DNA of 64,000 bases from Dehalogenimonas lykanthroporepellens BL-DC-9. GTDB lineage: Bacteria > Chloroflexota > Dehalococcoidia > Dehalococcoidales > Dehalococcoidaceae. The stretch is from positions 1,178,001 through 1,242,000 of the forward strand of contig CP002084.1 of assembly GCA_000143165.1 (NCBI GenBank), in the 5' to 3' direction. The position numbers and the translations under genes are program-made. The notes under the pieces are model-generated. The model saw nothing but the letters and a program-made list of their open reading frames with translations. It was not told where the DNA came from and did not search any database. Positions 45,602-52,686 of this stretch are shown piece after piece. How positions within the stretch are numbered: position 1 is the stretch's first letter; the number at the start of each line of letters is the position of its first letter.

Positions 45602-46441
45602 CTACATGTCCCCCAGTACACTTACCGCCAGCACATGAGGGCCGACATGAGCCCCTACCACGGGGCTCACCTTGGTGCGATAGATACGCTCCCGGGGAAA
45701 TTTTTCACTCAGTCGCTCTACCAACAGCTCCGCTTCGTCCGGTGTGGTAGCGTCCTCTACCGCCATCTCTTCGATGTGAGAATAGCTCATGGCAAAATCA
45801 CACAAATGGTCTATCGCCTTGGCTCTTGAATGGGTTCTGGTAACCGCCTCCGTGTAGCCATCTTTTATGGTAAGGATGGGATTTACCTTCAATACGGATC
45901 CTAAAAATGCCTGCGCAGTGCCAATGCGTCCCCCCCTCTTGAGATACTCCAACGTGTCAAAAGCCATGCGCACATCCACCCGTTGCATATTGTTCCGGGT
46001 TAGCTCCAGCACCTCATCGAGGCTGGCCCCACTGTCAGCTTTCCTGGCGGCCGTAGCCACTATCAAGCCCTGGGCCATAATAGCCGACAGGGTATCAACC
46101 ACTTCTACGCGGCACTTCTTCTTCATATGGTCTATAGCTCGCACCGCCACGTCATATGTAGCGCTGAACTTATGAGAAAGGGTGATGACCAGAATTTCGT
46201 CCGTCTCCTCCGCCAACTTGTCATAGGCCTTGACAAAGCTTCCCAGCGACGGCGTCGAAGTAGTCGGCAAGGTCTCAGACTGCACCAGTTTTTGGTAGAA
46301 GTCATCAGTACTCAGATCAATGCCGTCCCGATAAGTCTCAGTCCCGAAGTGAACGAACAAAGGCACCACGGTAACCCCCAGATTGCCGGCCATCACCGGT
46401 GTCAGGTCTGAGACGCTATCGGTTACAATCTTTACTGCCAT
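45602..46441 (-). CDS. DegV family fatty-acid-binding protein
   Basis: A 279-residue protein from ATG at 46441, chosen because AAAGGAGAG lies upstream; the frame runs further to 46486. DegV proteins bind a fatty acid; in many bacteria they act as FakB with the kinase FakA, which is not encoded here. Motifs are VKIVTDSVSDLTPVMAGNLG at the start, TTSTPSLGSFVKAYDKLA (~residue 60), LVITLSHKFSATYDVA and DTLEYLKRGGRIG (~residue 158). It has a clear promoter and stands alone apart from the tiny downstream frame. Confidence 0.92.
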   Translation of the reverse strand: MAVKIVTDSVSDLTPVMAGNLGVTVVPLFVHFGTETYRDGIDLSTDDFYQKLVQSETLPTTSTPSLGSFVKAYDKLAEETDEILVITLSHKFSATYDVAVRAIDHMKKKCRVEVVDTLSAIMAQGLIVATAARKADSGASLDEVLELTRNNMQRVDVRMAFDTLEYLKRGGRIGTAQAFLGSVLKVNPILTIKDGYTEAVTRTHSRAKAIDHLCDFAMSYSHIEEMAVEDATTPDEAELLVERLSEKFPRERIYRTKVSPVVGAHVGPHVLAVSVLGDM

Positions 46442-46522
46442 GACTACTCTCCTTTTAAGATTATTCGGTGTAAGAGTCCGGTACATGGTGGACTTTTACG
46501 GGTCAGTGATGAATTTATCCGG

Positions 46523-46552
46523 ATAATAGCGTATTGGGGGGTATTTTGCCAA
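46523..46552 (-). promoter_or_regulatory. degV promoter
   Basis: On the minus strand TTGGCA (46552-46547), 18 bp, TATTAT (46528-46523), about 80 bp before the ATG. Confidence 0.5.
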
Positions 46553-46696
46553 TATCCGGGTGGTTTTTTCGGTATTGTACCAAATCAGGCACTCCATAAG
46601 CGGTCGGTTAAAATCAGCCGGCTCATCCATGCCGTCGGTATGGTAGACAAACTAAGCATGCCACATCTGTCAATCTTCGGCCCCGAACGACCGGCA

Positions 46697-47488
46697 TCAC
46701 AAACCGGAAGCAACCCCGTCATGAGGCCGCCCCCGATGCGGCATCAGCGAATGCGGTTTTTCCTGGCCGTGAGCCCGCATCAGCGCTTCATCTCCCATTA
46801 TCTCCCGGGGATGACCGTCAGCCGCGATACCCTGATTATCGATGATAATTACCCGGTCACAGACCTCCAGAATAAATTCCAGGTCATGGGAGGAAACCAG
46901 AATGGTCTGGGCGGAAGCCTTGAGCAGGTTGATAAGCTGACGCCGCGAACGGATATCGAGACTGGCGGAGGGTTCGTCATACAGCATCAAGGCCGGACGC
47001 ATGGCCAGGACGGCGGCGATGGCGGCCATGCGTTTCTCCCCGCCTGACAGGTGGTGAGGCGGCCGGTCGGCCATAACCGCGACCCCGGTGACCGCCAGGG
47101 CCTCATCCACCCGGGCAGTAACTTCTTCCGCAGTCAGTTTCATGTTTTCAGGCCCGAAGGCCACGTCATCACGCACCGAAGGACAGAATAACTGGTCATC
47201 CGGATTCTGAAAAACCAGACCGATATCCGGGCTGAACCGCCCCTCGACCACCGGTCGGCCCATGACCTTTATCTCCCCGGCCGACGGTGCCAGCGCGCCG
47301 CAGATCATCAGGAACAAGGTAGTCTTGCCGGAGCCGTTGGGGCCGATAACACCCACCCGCTCACCGGACATGACGGTTATATCGATATGCCGCAGTACCT
47401 CCGGTTTATCCGGATAGGAAAAAGACAAACCGTTAACCGAAAGCGCCGGTGCGTCGGTTTCGTCAGTGGTTACAGCATCGGGCGACAT
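46697..47488 (-). CDS. cbiO: Cobalt/nickel ECF transporter ATPase CbiO
   Basis: Energising ATPase of the metal uptake complex; 263 residues. Walker A is GPNGSGKTTLFL (~residue 50), the Q-loop is LVFQNPDDQLF, the ABC signature is HLSGGEKRMAAIA, and Walker B is ALMLYDEPSASLD. The FQNPDDQ Q-loop is typical of ECF-type ATPases. The C-terminal tail has several His (HGQEKPHSLMPHRGRPHDG), which may sense or bind metal. Last of the operon, 8 bp after cbiQ. The ATG at 47488 is used; a TTG two codons earlier is also possible. Confidence 0.95.
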   Translation of the reverse strand: MSPDAVTTDETDAPALSVNGLSFSYPDKPEVLRHIDITVMSGERVGVIGPNGSGKTTLFLMICGALAPSAGEIKVMGRPVVEGRFSPDIGLVFQNPDDQLFCPSVRDDVAFGPENMKLTAEEVTARVDEALAVTGVAVMADRPPHHLSGGEKRMAAIAAVLAMRPALMLYDEPSASLDIRSRRQLINLLKASAQTILVSSHDLEFILEVCDRVIIIDNQGIAADGHPREIMGDEALMRAHGQEKPHSLMPHRGRPHDGVASGL

Positions 47489-47496
47489 GTTCAAAG

Positions 47497-48294
47497 CTAT
47501 TGTAACAACCCCGCCGAATCGTGTCCAAGGGTGATATTGGCGGCGGTCAGCGCCGCGGCCAGGGAAAATGCCAGCACCAGCAACATGATATCCCGGGCCT
47601 GAACCGCGGGCCCGTCCTGCCGGCCGCGGGTGTCATAGCCGTAACCGCGCAGTCTCATGGCCCGGTACACCGCTTCGGAGCGCTCATAACTGCGCACGAT
47701 CAGACTGCCGCTCAGCCAGGCGGGCACCCGCCATTCACCGACAGCGAAGGGGCGCAGACGGAAACCCCGCAGACCGGCCGATAACTGCATTCTTTCCAGA
47801 TCACTGCCGATCTGGTGCAGATAGCGAAAGGTCAGCAGTATCATGTCGACCATGATTGCCGGCAGGCCCAGCCGCCGCATGGCCTTGATGGTATCCATGA
47901 AAGGCGCCGTGCCGAACAAAACAATGCCCATCACCAGAATGGACAGGAAACGAACACCGATGACCACCGCCGAGGCCAGTCCCTCTTCCTTGAGTTCCAG
48001 CGGCCCCAAAGCCACCATGACCGTCTGTCCGGAGGTAAAGGGAATGATGATCAGCAGTACCAGCAGGAAAAACGACGGGTAACGCAGACGTCGCCGCAGG
48101 AAGGAAAGCGGCAGACCGGAAAGAGCGTAAACCATCAGGCTCAAGCCGGCGATGACCGCCAGCATTACCGGCTCATCGACAAACGAAAAAACGAATATCA
48201 GCGCCAGAAAGCCGATAAGCTTGGTTCTGAGTTCCCAGCGGTGAAACGGAGAATCCAGATGAGAGTATTCGTCTATTACCGTATCCAGCTTCAT
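47497..48294 (-). CDS. cbiQ: Cobalt/nickel ECF transporter transmembrane protein CbiQ
   Basis: Scaffold membrane subunit (T component) that links CbiM to CbiO; 265 residues. Several hydrophobic helices are visible. The CbiQ coupling motifs are AMRRLGLP (~residue 139) and AMRLRGYGYDTRGRQ (~residue 214), the two Ala-Arg-Gly-type sites that contact the ATPase. The first residues (DEYSHLDSPFHRWELRTKL) are characteristic. It overlaps cbiM by 4 bp. Confidence 0.95.
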   Translation of the reverse strand: MKLDTVIDEYSHLDSPFHRWELRTKLIGFLALIFVFSFVDEPVMLAVIAGLSLMVYALSGLPLSFLRRRLRYPSFFLLVLLIIIPFTSGQTVMVALGPLELKEEGLASAVVIGVRFLSILVMGIVLFGTAPFMDTIKAMRRLGLPAIMVDMILLTFRYLHQIGSDLERMQLSAGLRGFRLRPFAVGEWRVPAWLSGSLIVRSYERSEAVYRAMRLRGYGYDTRGRQDGPAVQARDIMLLVLAFSLAAALTAANITLGHDSAGLLQ

Positions 48295-48935
48295 ACGCCG
48301 TCCAACAGCCGGGGGCGGACCCTCAGCAGAAAGACCGCCAGCGCCGCCGTAACCACCCCCTCGACCGCCAACAGCGGCACATGGGACAGAGCCAGGGTGA
48401 TGATGGCCGCCCGCTCGGTACCGGCGTTGATGTCAGCGGGGATGTTGGTAATCAGGATAACGACGAACAGAGCCACCGATAAGGCGATAGCCACGCTCCC
48501 GGCGACAAAACCGGCTACTGCGGTTTTCACCCGGCCCGGGCTGTTTTTACCCAGCTGACGGAGCCGGAAAATGCCGAAGGCCGCCAGCGCCGGCAGTCCC
48601 ATGATGAGGGCATTCACCCCCAGCGTGGTCAGCCCGCCGTGCTGGAACATGACGGCCTGAAAGAACAAACCGATGACGATAGCCGGAAAGGCGAACCAGC
48701 CCAGCATGGCCCCCATCATGCCGCTGAGCACCAGGTGGACACTGGCCGGCGGCACCGGGATATGGATCCAGGAGGCGACGAAAAAAGCCGCCGTAAGTAG
48801 CGAAGCCTTAGGCACCTCGGCCTGGGGATTGGGTTTGCGGTTTATTTTTCGGACGGAATACCAGGTTATGGCGGCGGTGGCCGCGTAACCGGCGGCGGTC
48901 ACCGGAACTGGCAGGATACCGTCAGGAATATGCAT
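48291..48935 (-). CDS. cbiM: Cobalt/nickel ECF transporter substrate-binding membrane protein CbiM
   Basis: The S component that binds the metal ion; 214 residues. It begins MHIPDGILP, whose N terminus and His2 form part of the metal site, and has SVHLVLSGMMGAMLGWFAFP (~residue 66) and MFQHGGLTTLGVNALIMGLP (~residue 93) with further metal-binding His. CbiM and NikM cannot be separated with certainty from sequence alone, so cobalt or nickel is the substrate. In organohalide-respiring Dehalococcoidia, cobalt for corrinoid cofactors would be the natural need. It starts on the last base of the CbiL-like gene stop. Confidence 0.94.
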   Translation of the reverse strand: MHIPDGILPVPVTAAGYAATAAITWYSVRKINRKPNPQAEVPKASLLTAAFFVASWIHIPVPPASVHLVLSGMMGAMLGWFAFPAIVIGLFFQAVMFQHGGLTTLGVNALIMGLPALAAFGIFRLRQLGKNSPGRVKTAVAGFVAGSVAIALSVALFVVILITNIPADINAGTERAAIITLALSHVPLLAVEGVVTAALAVFLLRVRPRLLDGV

Positions 48936-49417
48936 CAGGCTTTCTTCCTGGCGAAAAACAACGCGGTGCCGACAAAGCCCCAGATGACACTGGCGGACAT
49001 GATGATAATCTGAAGCGTGGTAAAACCACCGCCATTGTCGCCGGCAGTGGCGTCATCCCCTACCGGTATATGGACAATGTCACCATGACCGGCCTGGCGC
49101 ACCTGCACCGCCCAACTGCCGGGTATGGCGGCGTCCGGGGTGAAAGTGAACCGCCCTTGGTCATCACAGATACCGGAAAGCCAGGGAACCGACGGCTCAT
49201 CAGGCGCGTAAACCGTGACCTGAGCCCCGGCCATGGGCTCGCCGGAGTCATAAACAGCCGTTATCCGGATTTCCTGACCGACGAACTGGTACTCAATATT
49301 CGACCCATGAGCCTGAACCGGCAGAGGCGCCGCTATCAGGCCGAACCCGATACAGAGCGCCGCGCCGAGGCGTATCAGCCGTCCGGGACGAAACAAACGT
49401 TTAGACGTCAAGCTCAT
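48935..49417 (-). CDS. CbiL/NikL-like accessory protein of the metal transporter
   Basis: A 160-residue membrane-anchored protein: signal peptide (~12-36, LIRLGAALCIGFGLIAAPLP, then QAHG), an extracellular beta-sandwich of the carboxypeptidase-regulatory type (YDSGEPMAGAQVTVYAPDEP ... DDQGRFTFTPD), and a C-terminal membrane helix (~128-152, LQIIIMSASVIWGFVGTALF). The mature N terminus starts with His. This is the CbiL/NikL accessory subunit that often sits before cbiM/nikM. The start could be ATG 49417 or ATG 49429; 49417 gives the cleaner signal peptide. Confidence 0.8.
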   Translation of the reverse strand: MSLTSKRLFRPGRLIRLGAALCIGFGLIAAPLPVQAHGSNIEYQFVGQEIRITAVYDSGEPMAGAQVTVYAPDEPSVPWLSGICDDQGRFTFTPDAAIPGSWAVQVRQAGHGDIVHIPVGDDATAGDNGGGFTTLQIIIMSASVIWGFVGTALFFARKKA

Positions 49418-49419
49418 GT

Positions 49420-50187
49420 TTAGCCACATTCAGTATGACAATGTCCTTCACCGACATGCCCCAGATGCACCTCAGCCATATCGATGGCCACCGGGGTGCC
49501 GTCAGCATAATTCAAAAAGAATTCGAAGCCGGGGGCGCCGATGTTCAGCTCATCATCCGCCGCCAGTTCGGCATCGCCGAAGAGATGGTCGAAGTGAAAG
49601 GTCATCTCCAGATCGGCGGTGCCGCCGGCACTCAGAATACCCTTGCGGACATCGCCGACGAACTCACCTCCGCTGTACCGGCATTCGGCGTCGATATTAA
49701 TGGTAAATTCCACCGTCTGTCCATCTTTTTCGGCAGTGCCGATCATGACCACCGAATACCCGTCAGCCGGACCGCCATCCGCCTTAGCCAGCTTCCAGGA
49801 CAGGGCGTTATAGGCGCCGGCCGGCGCGCCGGTTAGTTTACCGACCAAAATGGGGTCGGCATCGGCACCGCCTTCGGCCAGATCCACGGTATAGGTTTGA
49901 GACAACGAACGCGTGACCTTAGCGGAGATGGCGTTGCCGTCATGAGCATCATAAGGCGGGTCGGTCTGATAGGCGGTGATGTCGGCCAGCGTCACATAGA
50001 CGTGATCGAAAGAGATAGCCCAGCCGTCCCTGGAGACGAAACCTTCCCGGACGAAAGCCTCACCGTTGGCGTAAAATTCCAGCGTGCCGGTTTGTTCCGT
50101 ATCAGGTTCATTGCCGTTACAGCCGGCCAGTGCCAGCCCGGTGAGAGCCAGTACACTGAGCAGAGTCAATAGAAAACGCCTTTTCAA
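49420..50187 (-). CDS. Lipoprotein of the cobalt/nickel uptake operon
   Basis: Exported lipoprotein of 255 residues, starting at TTG 50187 (MKRRFLLTLLSVLALTGLAL) with AGAGGTTGG upstream. The frame extends upstream to 50283 but that part covers the promoter. The lipobox is LALAGC. The body is beta-rich (FDHVYVTLADITAYQTDPPY, NALSWKLAKADG) and resembles MbnP/DUF4382-type domains. The C terminus HLGHVGEGHCHTECG is rich in His and Cys and may bind metal. First gene of the operon, so it probably captures Co2+ or Ni2+ outside the membrane for CbiM. No closer family is recognised. Confidence 0.75.
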   Translation of the reverse strand: MKRRFLLTLLSVLALTGLALAGCNGNEPDTEQTGTLEFYANGEAFVREGFVSRDGWAISFDHVYVTLADITAYQTDPPYDAHDGNAISAKVTRSLSQTYTVDLAEGGADADPILVGKLTGAPAGAYNALSWKLAKADGGPADGYSVVMIGTAEKDGQTVEFTINIDAECRYSGGEFVGDVRKGILSAGGTADLEMTFHFDHLFGDAELAADDELNIGAPGFEFFLNYADGTPVAIDMAEVHLGHVGEGHCHTECG

Positions 50188-50213
50188 AATCCAACCTCTA
50201 TCCTGGTATATAG

Positions 50214-50276
50214 TTATTGCGACTATTCGCAATAACGAATGTTCGCTATTATAAACAAGGCGGTTGGTGGTGTCAA
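50214..50276 (-). promoter_or_regulatory. Promoter and tandem palindromic operators of the metal uptake operon
   Basis: On the minus strand TTGACA (50276-50271), 17 bp, TATAAT (50253-50248): a full consensus promoter. Just downstream lie two linked palindromes. One is TTATTGCGA-CTAT-TCGCAATAA (50214-50235, perfect 9-bp arms). The other is the near-palindrome AATAACGA-ATGT-TCGCTATT (50231-50250), which overlaps the -10 box. They share the core ATAxCGA-N4-TCGxTAT, so one repressor probably binds both. The regulator gene is not adjacent. Confidence 0.8.
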
Positions 50277-50321
50277 GACTCAAATCGGCCTCAAAAAGAA
50301 GTTGCCATAGCCATCCGAAAA

Positions 50322-50337
50322 GGTTACAATTGTAACC
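50322..50337. promoter_or_regulatory. Palindromic operator of the MNT-HEPN pair
   Basis: Perfect 16-bp palindrome GGTTACAATTGTAACC ending 3 bp before the ATG at 50341. It contains TACAAT, a possible -10, so a bound regulator would block initiation. The winged-helix domain of the gene right behind it is the likely binder. Confidence 0.65.
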
Positions 50338-50340
50338 ATA

Positions 50341-50955
50341 ATGACAGCAATAAAGGGTAAAAAAGACCTGCCCGTTCTACTCTTCGGCGCATCAACGCGT
50401 CGGGCTATCCTGGCGCTTCTTTTCGGACATACCGAAGAATCTTACTACCTGCGGCAGATTGCCAGAATTACCGGTTATGGCCTGGGGCCGGTACAGAGAG
50501 AACTCCGACAATTGGCTGATGCCGGCCTTATCCGGCGTTTCGACAGCGGCCACCAGGTCTATTTTCAGGCCAATCCCGATTCCCCGGTGTTCAAGGAACT
50601 GAAAGGGCTGATTACCAAGACCATCGGTGTAGCCGACACCCTGCGCAGTGCCCTGACCGCTTTGTCCGATAGCATCAGCCTGGCCTTCATCTATGGTTCG
50701 GTAGCCCGGGGTCAAGAGCAATCCGGGAGCGATATAGATTTAATGATTGTAGGAGAGACTACCCTGCTGGAAGTGGTTAAAACACTACGGGGGGCACAGG
50801 ATGCTCTAGGCCGGGAGATTAACCCGACGATTTATTCAATTGAAGAATTCCGTTCCAGGGTGAACGACAGGCACTATTTCATTCAGGACGTCCTTGCCGG
50901 TGAGAAGATATTTATAAAGGGAAACGAGAATGAGCTTAAACGAATGGCTGGCTGA
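50341..50955 (+). CDS. MNT-type nucleotidyltransferase antitoxin with N-terminal winged helix
   Basis: A 204-residue fusion. Residues ~8-85 are a winged helix (STRRAILALLFGHTEESYYL, QIARITGYGLGPVQRELRQL). Residues ~110-190 are a minimal nucleotidyltransferase with GS at 119-120 and D131/D133 (IYGSVARGQEQSGSDIDLMI). MNT proteins of this kind neutralise HEPN toxins by adding AMP to them. Its start has no ribosome site and sits directly behind a palindrome, suggesting leaderless, self-regulated expression. Its 3' end overlaps the HEPN gene by 26 bp, so the pair is coupled. Confidence 0.88.
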   Translation: MTAIKGKKDLPVLLFGASTRRAILALLFGHTEESYYLRQIARITGYGLGPVQRELRQLADAGLIRRFDSGHQVYFQANPDSPVFKELKGLITKTIGVADTLRSALTALSDSISLAFIYGSVARGQEQSGSDIDLMIVGETTLLEVVKTLRGAQDALGREINPTIYSIEEFRSRVNDRHYFIQDVLAGEKIFIKGNENELKRMAG

Positions 50956-51370
50956 AGGCTGGCTGACCAGACACCGGCCTGATAAACGCGAAATATCGGA
51001 GTTGCTGGGTATCGCCGACCGGGCAATTACCGATGCCGGGATTAAAGAAATCAGCCCTGACGCCCGGTTGAGCATCGCCCATAACGCCGCATTACAACTG
51101 GCAACCGCCGCTTTGGCCGCGACCGGTTACCGGGCGGGACACGAAGCTTACCACTTTCGGACCCTTCGGTCGCTGACCTTCACCATCGAGGCGGAAACGG
51201 ACATCATAGACCAGCTCGATGTGTTTCGCAAAAAACGAAACATCAGCGATTATGAAAGAGCCGGGGCTATTTCAAACCGGGAAGCAGAAGAAACGCTTGC
51301 CCTGGCAAAAACCCTGCGTGAAGCGGTTATATCGTGGTTGAAAAGCCACCATCCCCAACTGTTGCCGTAA
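50930..51370 (+). CDS. HEPN domain toxin
   Basis: A 146-residue all-helical HEPN protein. The catalytic-type motif is FRKKRNISDYE with Arg103-Asn104 and Tyr108, the R-N-x3-Y variant of the HEPN Rx4-6H RNase site. LSIAHNAALQLATAALAATG (~47-66) and the C-terminal helix SNREAEETLALAKTLREAVI are typical of the MNT-linked class. AAAGGGAAACGAGA precedes the ATG. As the toxin of a type VII toxin-antitoxin pair it would cut RNA unless AMPylated by the upstream MNT protein. Whether the altered motif is active cannot be judged. Confidence 0.88.
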   Translation: MSLNEWLAEGWLTRHRPDKREISELLGIADRAITDAGIKEISPDARLSIAHNAALQLATAALAATGYRAGHEAYHFRTLRSLTFTIEAETDIIDQLDVFRKKRNISDYERAGAISNREAEETLALAKTLREAVISWLKSHHPQLLP

Positions 51371-51464
51371 GTTTGCAGAACCCACATTCAATTACGCTAT
51401 ACATCATTCAGCCGCGTCTTCAGGCTTAACAAAAGACCGTCGTTTCTCATATAATAGGCTTTGC

Positions 51465-51540
51465 GCCAGCGTAGCTCAGTTGGTAGAGCAGCGGTTTCGT
51501 AAACCGCAGGTCTGGGGTTCGAGTCCCCACGCTGGCTCCA
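51465..51540 (+). tRNA. tRNA-Thr (anticodon CGT)
   Basis: Complete cloverleaf: acceptor GCCAGCG / CGCTGGC, anticodon loop TTCGTAA between GCGGT and ACCGC, T-arm GGGGTTCGAGTCCCC. The CCA end is encoded (51538-51540). Only 3 bp separate it from the end of the convergent WYL gene. Its 3' end is a natural integration site for an island extending to the right. Confidence 0.97.
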
Positions 51541-51543
51541 GAA

Positions 51544-52524
51544 TCACCCGTACTTCGCCGCTACGGCCTCGGCTTTCTTTTTAATAAGACGGCGCAATGA
51601 CGGCGGCTCCAGCACCTCCACGTGGTCGCCCCAGCCCAGTATCCAGCCGATAAAGTCCGGCGTGTCAGCCAGCCGCAGGTTCACCATGACCGAGCCGTCA
51701 TCCTGCCGGGCCACCGTCTGCGAATGATGATATTGGCCTTCCTCCATATACCGGGCCACTTCCGGGGCGAACTTCAACGTGACGTTCCTGACCGACTGGC
51801 CGGCCGGCGGTGTGAAGATGGACCAGGCGTTGCTCAGGTACTTGTCGATACTGAAGCTGTCGGGAATAGTGTAAGTTTCATCCAGCAGAACGCTCCGCCG
51901 GATACGGTCCAGCTTGAACGTCCTGACCTGGCCGGCCTTGTCGCACCGGCCGATGACGTAGTTGGCGTGTTCCTGGGCCACCGGCTCGATGAAATACGGG
52001 GCAATGACCCGCTCCGCCGGCGCCGGGTCGCCCATCGTCCAGTAGGTGATGCGGCATTTGCGCCCTTCCAGCATGGCCTGGCAGAGGTCACGCAGGACAC
52101 GGGAATACCGGGTGTCCGGGTGACGGTGCGATATTCGGTCCAGGGTGGAGTTCACCTGCTTCTGAAAACCGGCCGGCAGGACGGAGTTGAGCTTGGTGAA
52201 GGTGTCCAGCATCTCCTGGTTACAGTCACGGTCCAGGCGCTGGTAAAGCCGGATGGCCAGCAGAATAGTGAGCGCCTCCATGGAAGAAAAGCGCACCGGC
52301 GGCAGATAACTATCGGAATCTACCCCCCAGCGGGGGCCGGCCTGCCATATCGGCACCTTCATGCCTTCTTCCAGAGCTCTGAGGTCGCGCCGCGTGGTGC
52401 GGGTGCAGACTTCGCACTTTTCGGCCAGTTCCCTGACGGTCAGCCCCTGCGGGTTCTGACACAGGATATGCTCCAACCGCCCCAGGCGAGCCTGCCGGTC
52501 ATAGCGGCCTTCCTTCTGTCCCAT
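51544..52524 (-). CDS. WYL-domain HTH transcriptional regulator
   Basis: A 326-residue regulator from ATG at 52524, chosen for the GGAGGTGACAGGT ribosome site. The N-terminal winged helix is GLTVRELAEKCEVCTRTTRR (residues ~27-46) with DLRALEEG. The WYL domain (~140-225) has RKCRITYWTMGDPAPAERVI, the canonical region NYVIGRCDKAGQVRTFKLDR and the following IRRSVLLDE. The WYL triplet itself is changed to NYV. A C-terminal WCX extension follows. WYL proteins of this layout regulate defence islands. It is divergent from the AAA+ gene, with the shared palindrome (52624-52663) between them. Confidence 0.9.
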   Translation of the reverse strand: MGQKEGRYDRQARLGRLEHILCQNPQGLTVRELAEKCEVCTRTTRRDLRALEEGMKVPIWQAGPRWGVDSDSYLPPVRFSSMEALTILLAIRLYQRLDRDCNQEMLDTFTKLNSVLPAGFQKQVNSTLDRISHRHPDTRYSRVLRDLCQAMLEGRKCRITYWTMGDPAPAERVIAPYFIEPVAQEHANYVIGRCDKAGQVRTFKLDRIRRSVLLDETYTIPDSFSIDKYLSNAWSIFTPPAGQSVRNVTLKFAPEVARYMEEGQYHHSQTVARQDDGSVMVNLRLADTPDFIGWILGWGDHVEVLEPPSLRRLIKKKAEAVAAKYG

Positions 52525-52623
52525 ACCTGTCACCTCCGAAATACAGGGTAATAACCCATTATACTACGCGCTTCAAGAGCGCCCGGGTCAGCGCAAAAAT
52601 AATTTCCGCCAGGCTCAAAAAAA

Positions 52624-52663
52624 GTGACACTCAAGCTGTCACAGCCCGGTGCTAGAGTGACAC
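52624..52663. promoter_or_regulatory. Palindromic operator between the WYL regulator and AAA+ gene
   Basis: GTGACA (52624-52629), 7 bp, TGTCAC (52637-52642), plus a third half-site GTGACAC at 52657-52663. The same palindrome recurs at 55766-55783. It lies 24 bp before the AAA+ start codon at its near edge and 100 bp from the WYL start. Confidence 0.75.
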
Positions 52664-52686
52664 TGTAGAAAGGAGGCAGACTGCCA

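Noticed and set aside
50188-50340. Cobalamin riboswitch before the cobalt/nickel operon
   Set aside because: The gap is only ~150 bp, filled by promoter and palindromes, with no B12-box-like sequence.
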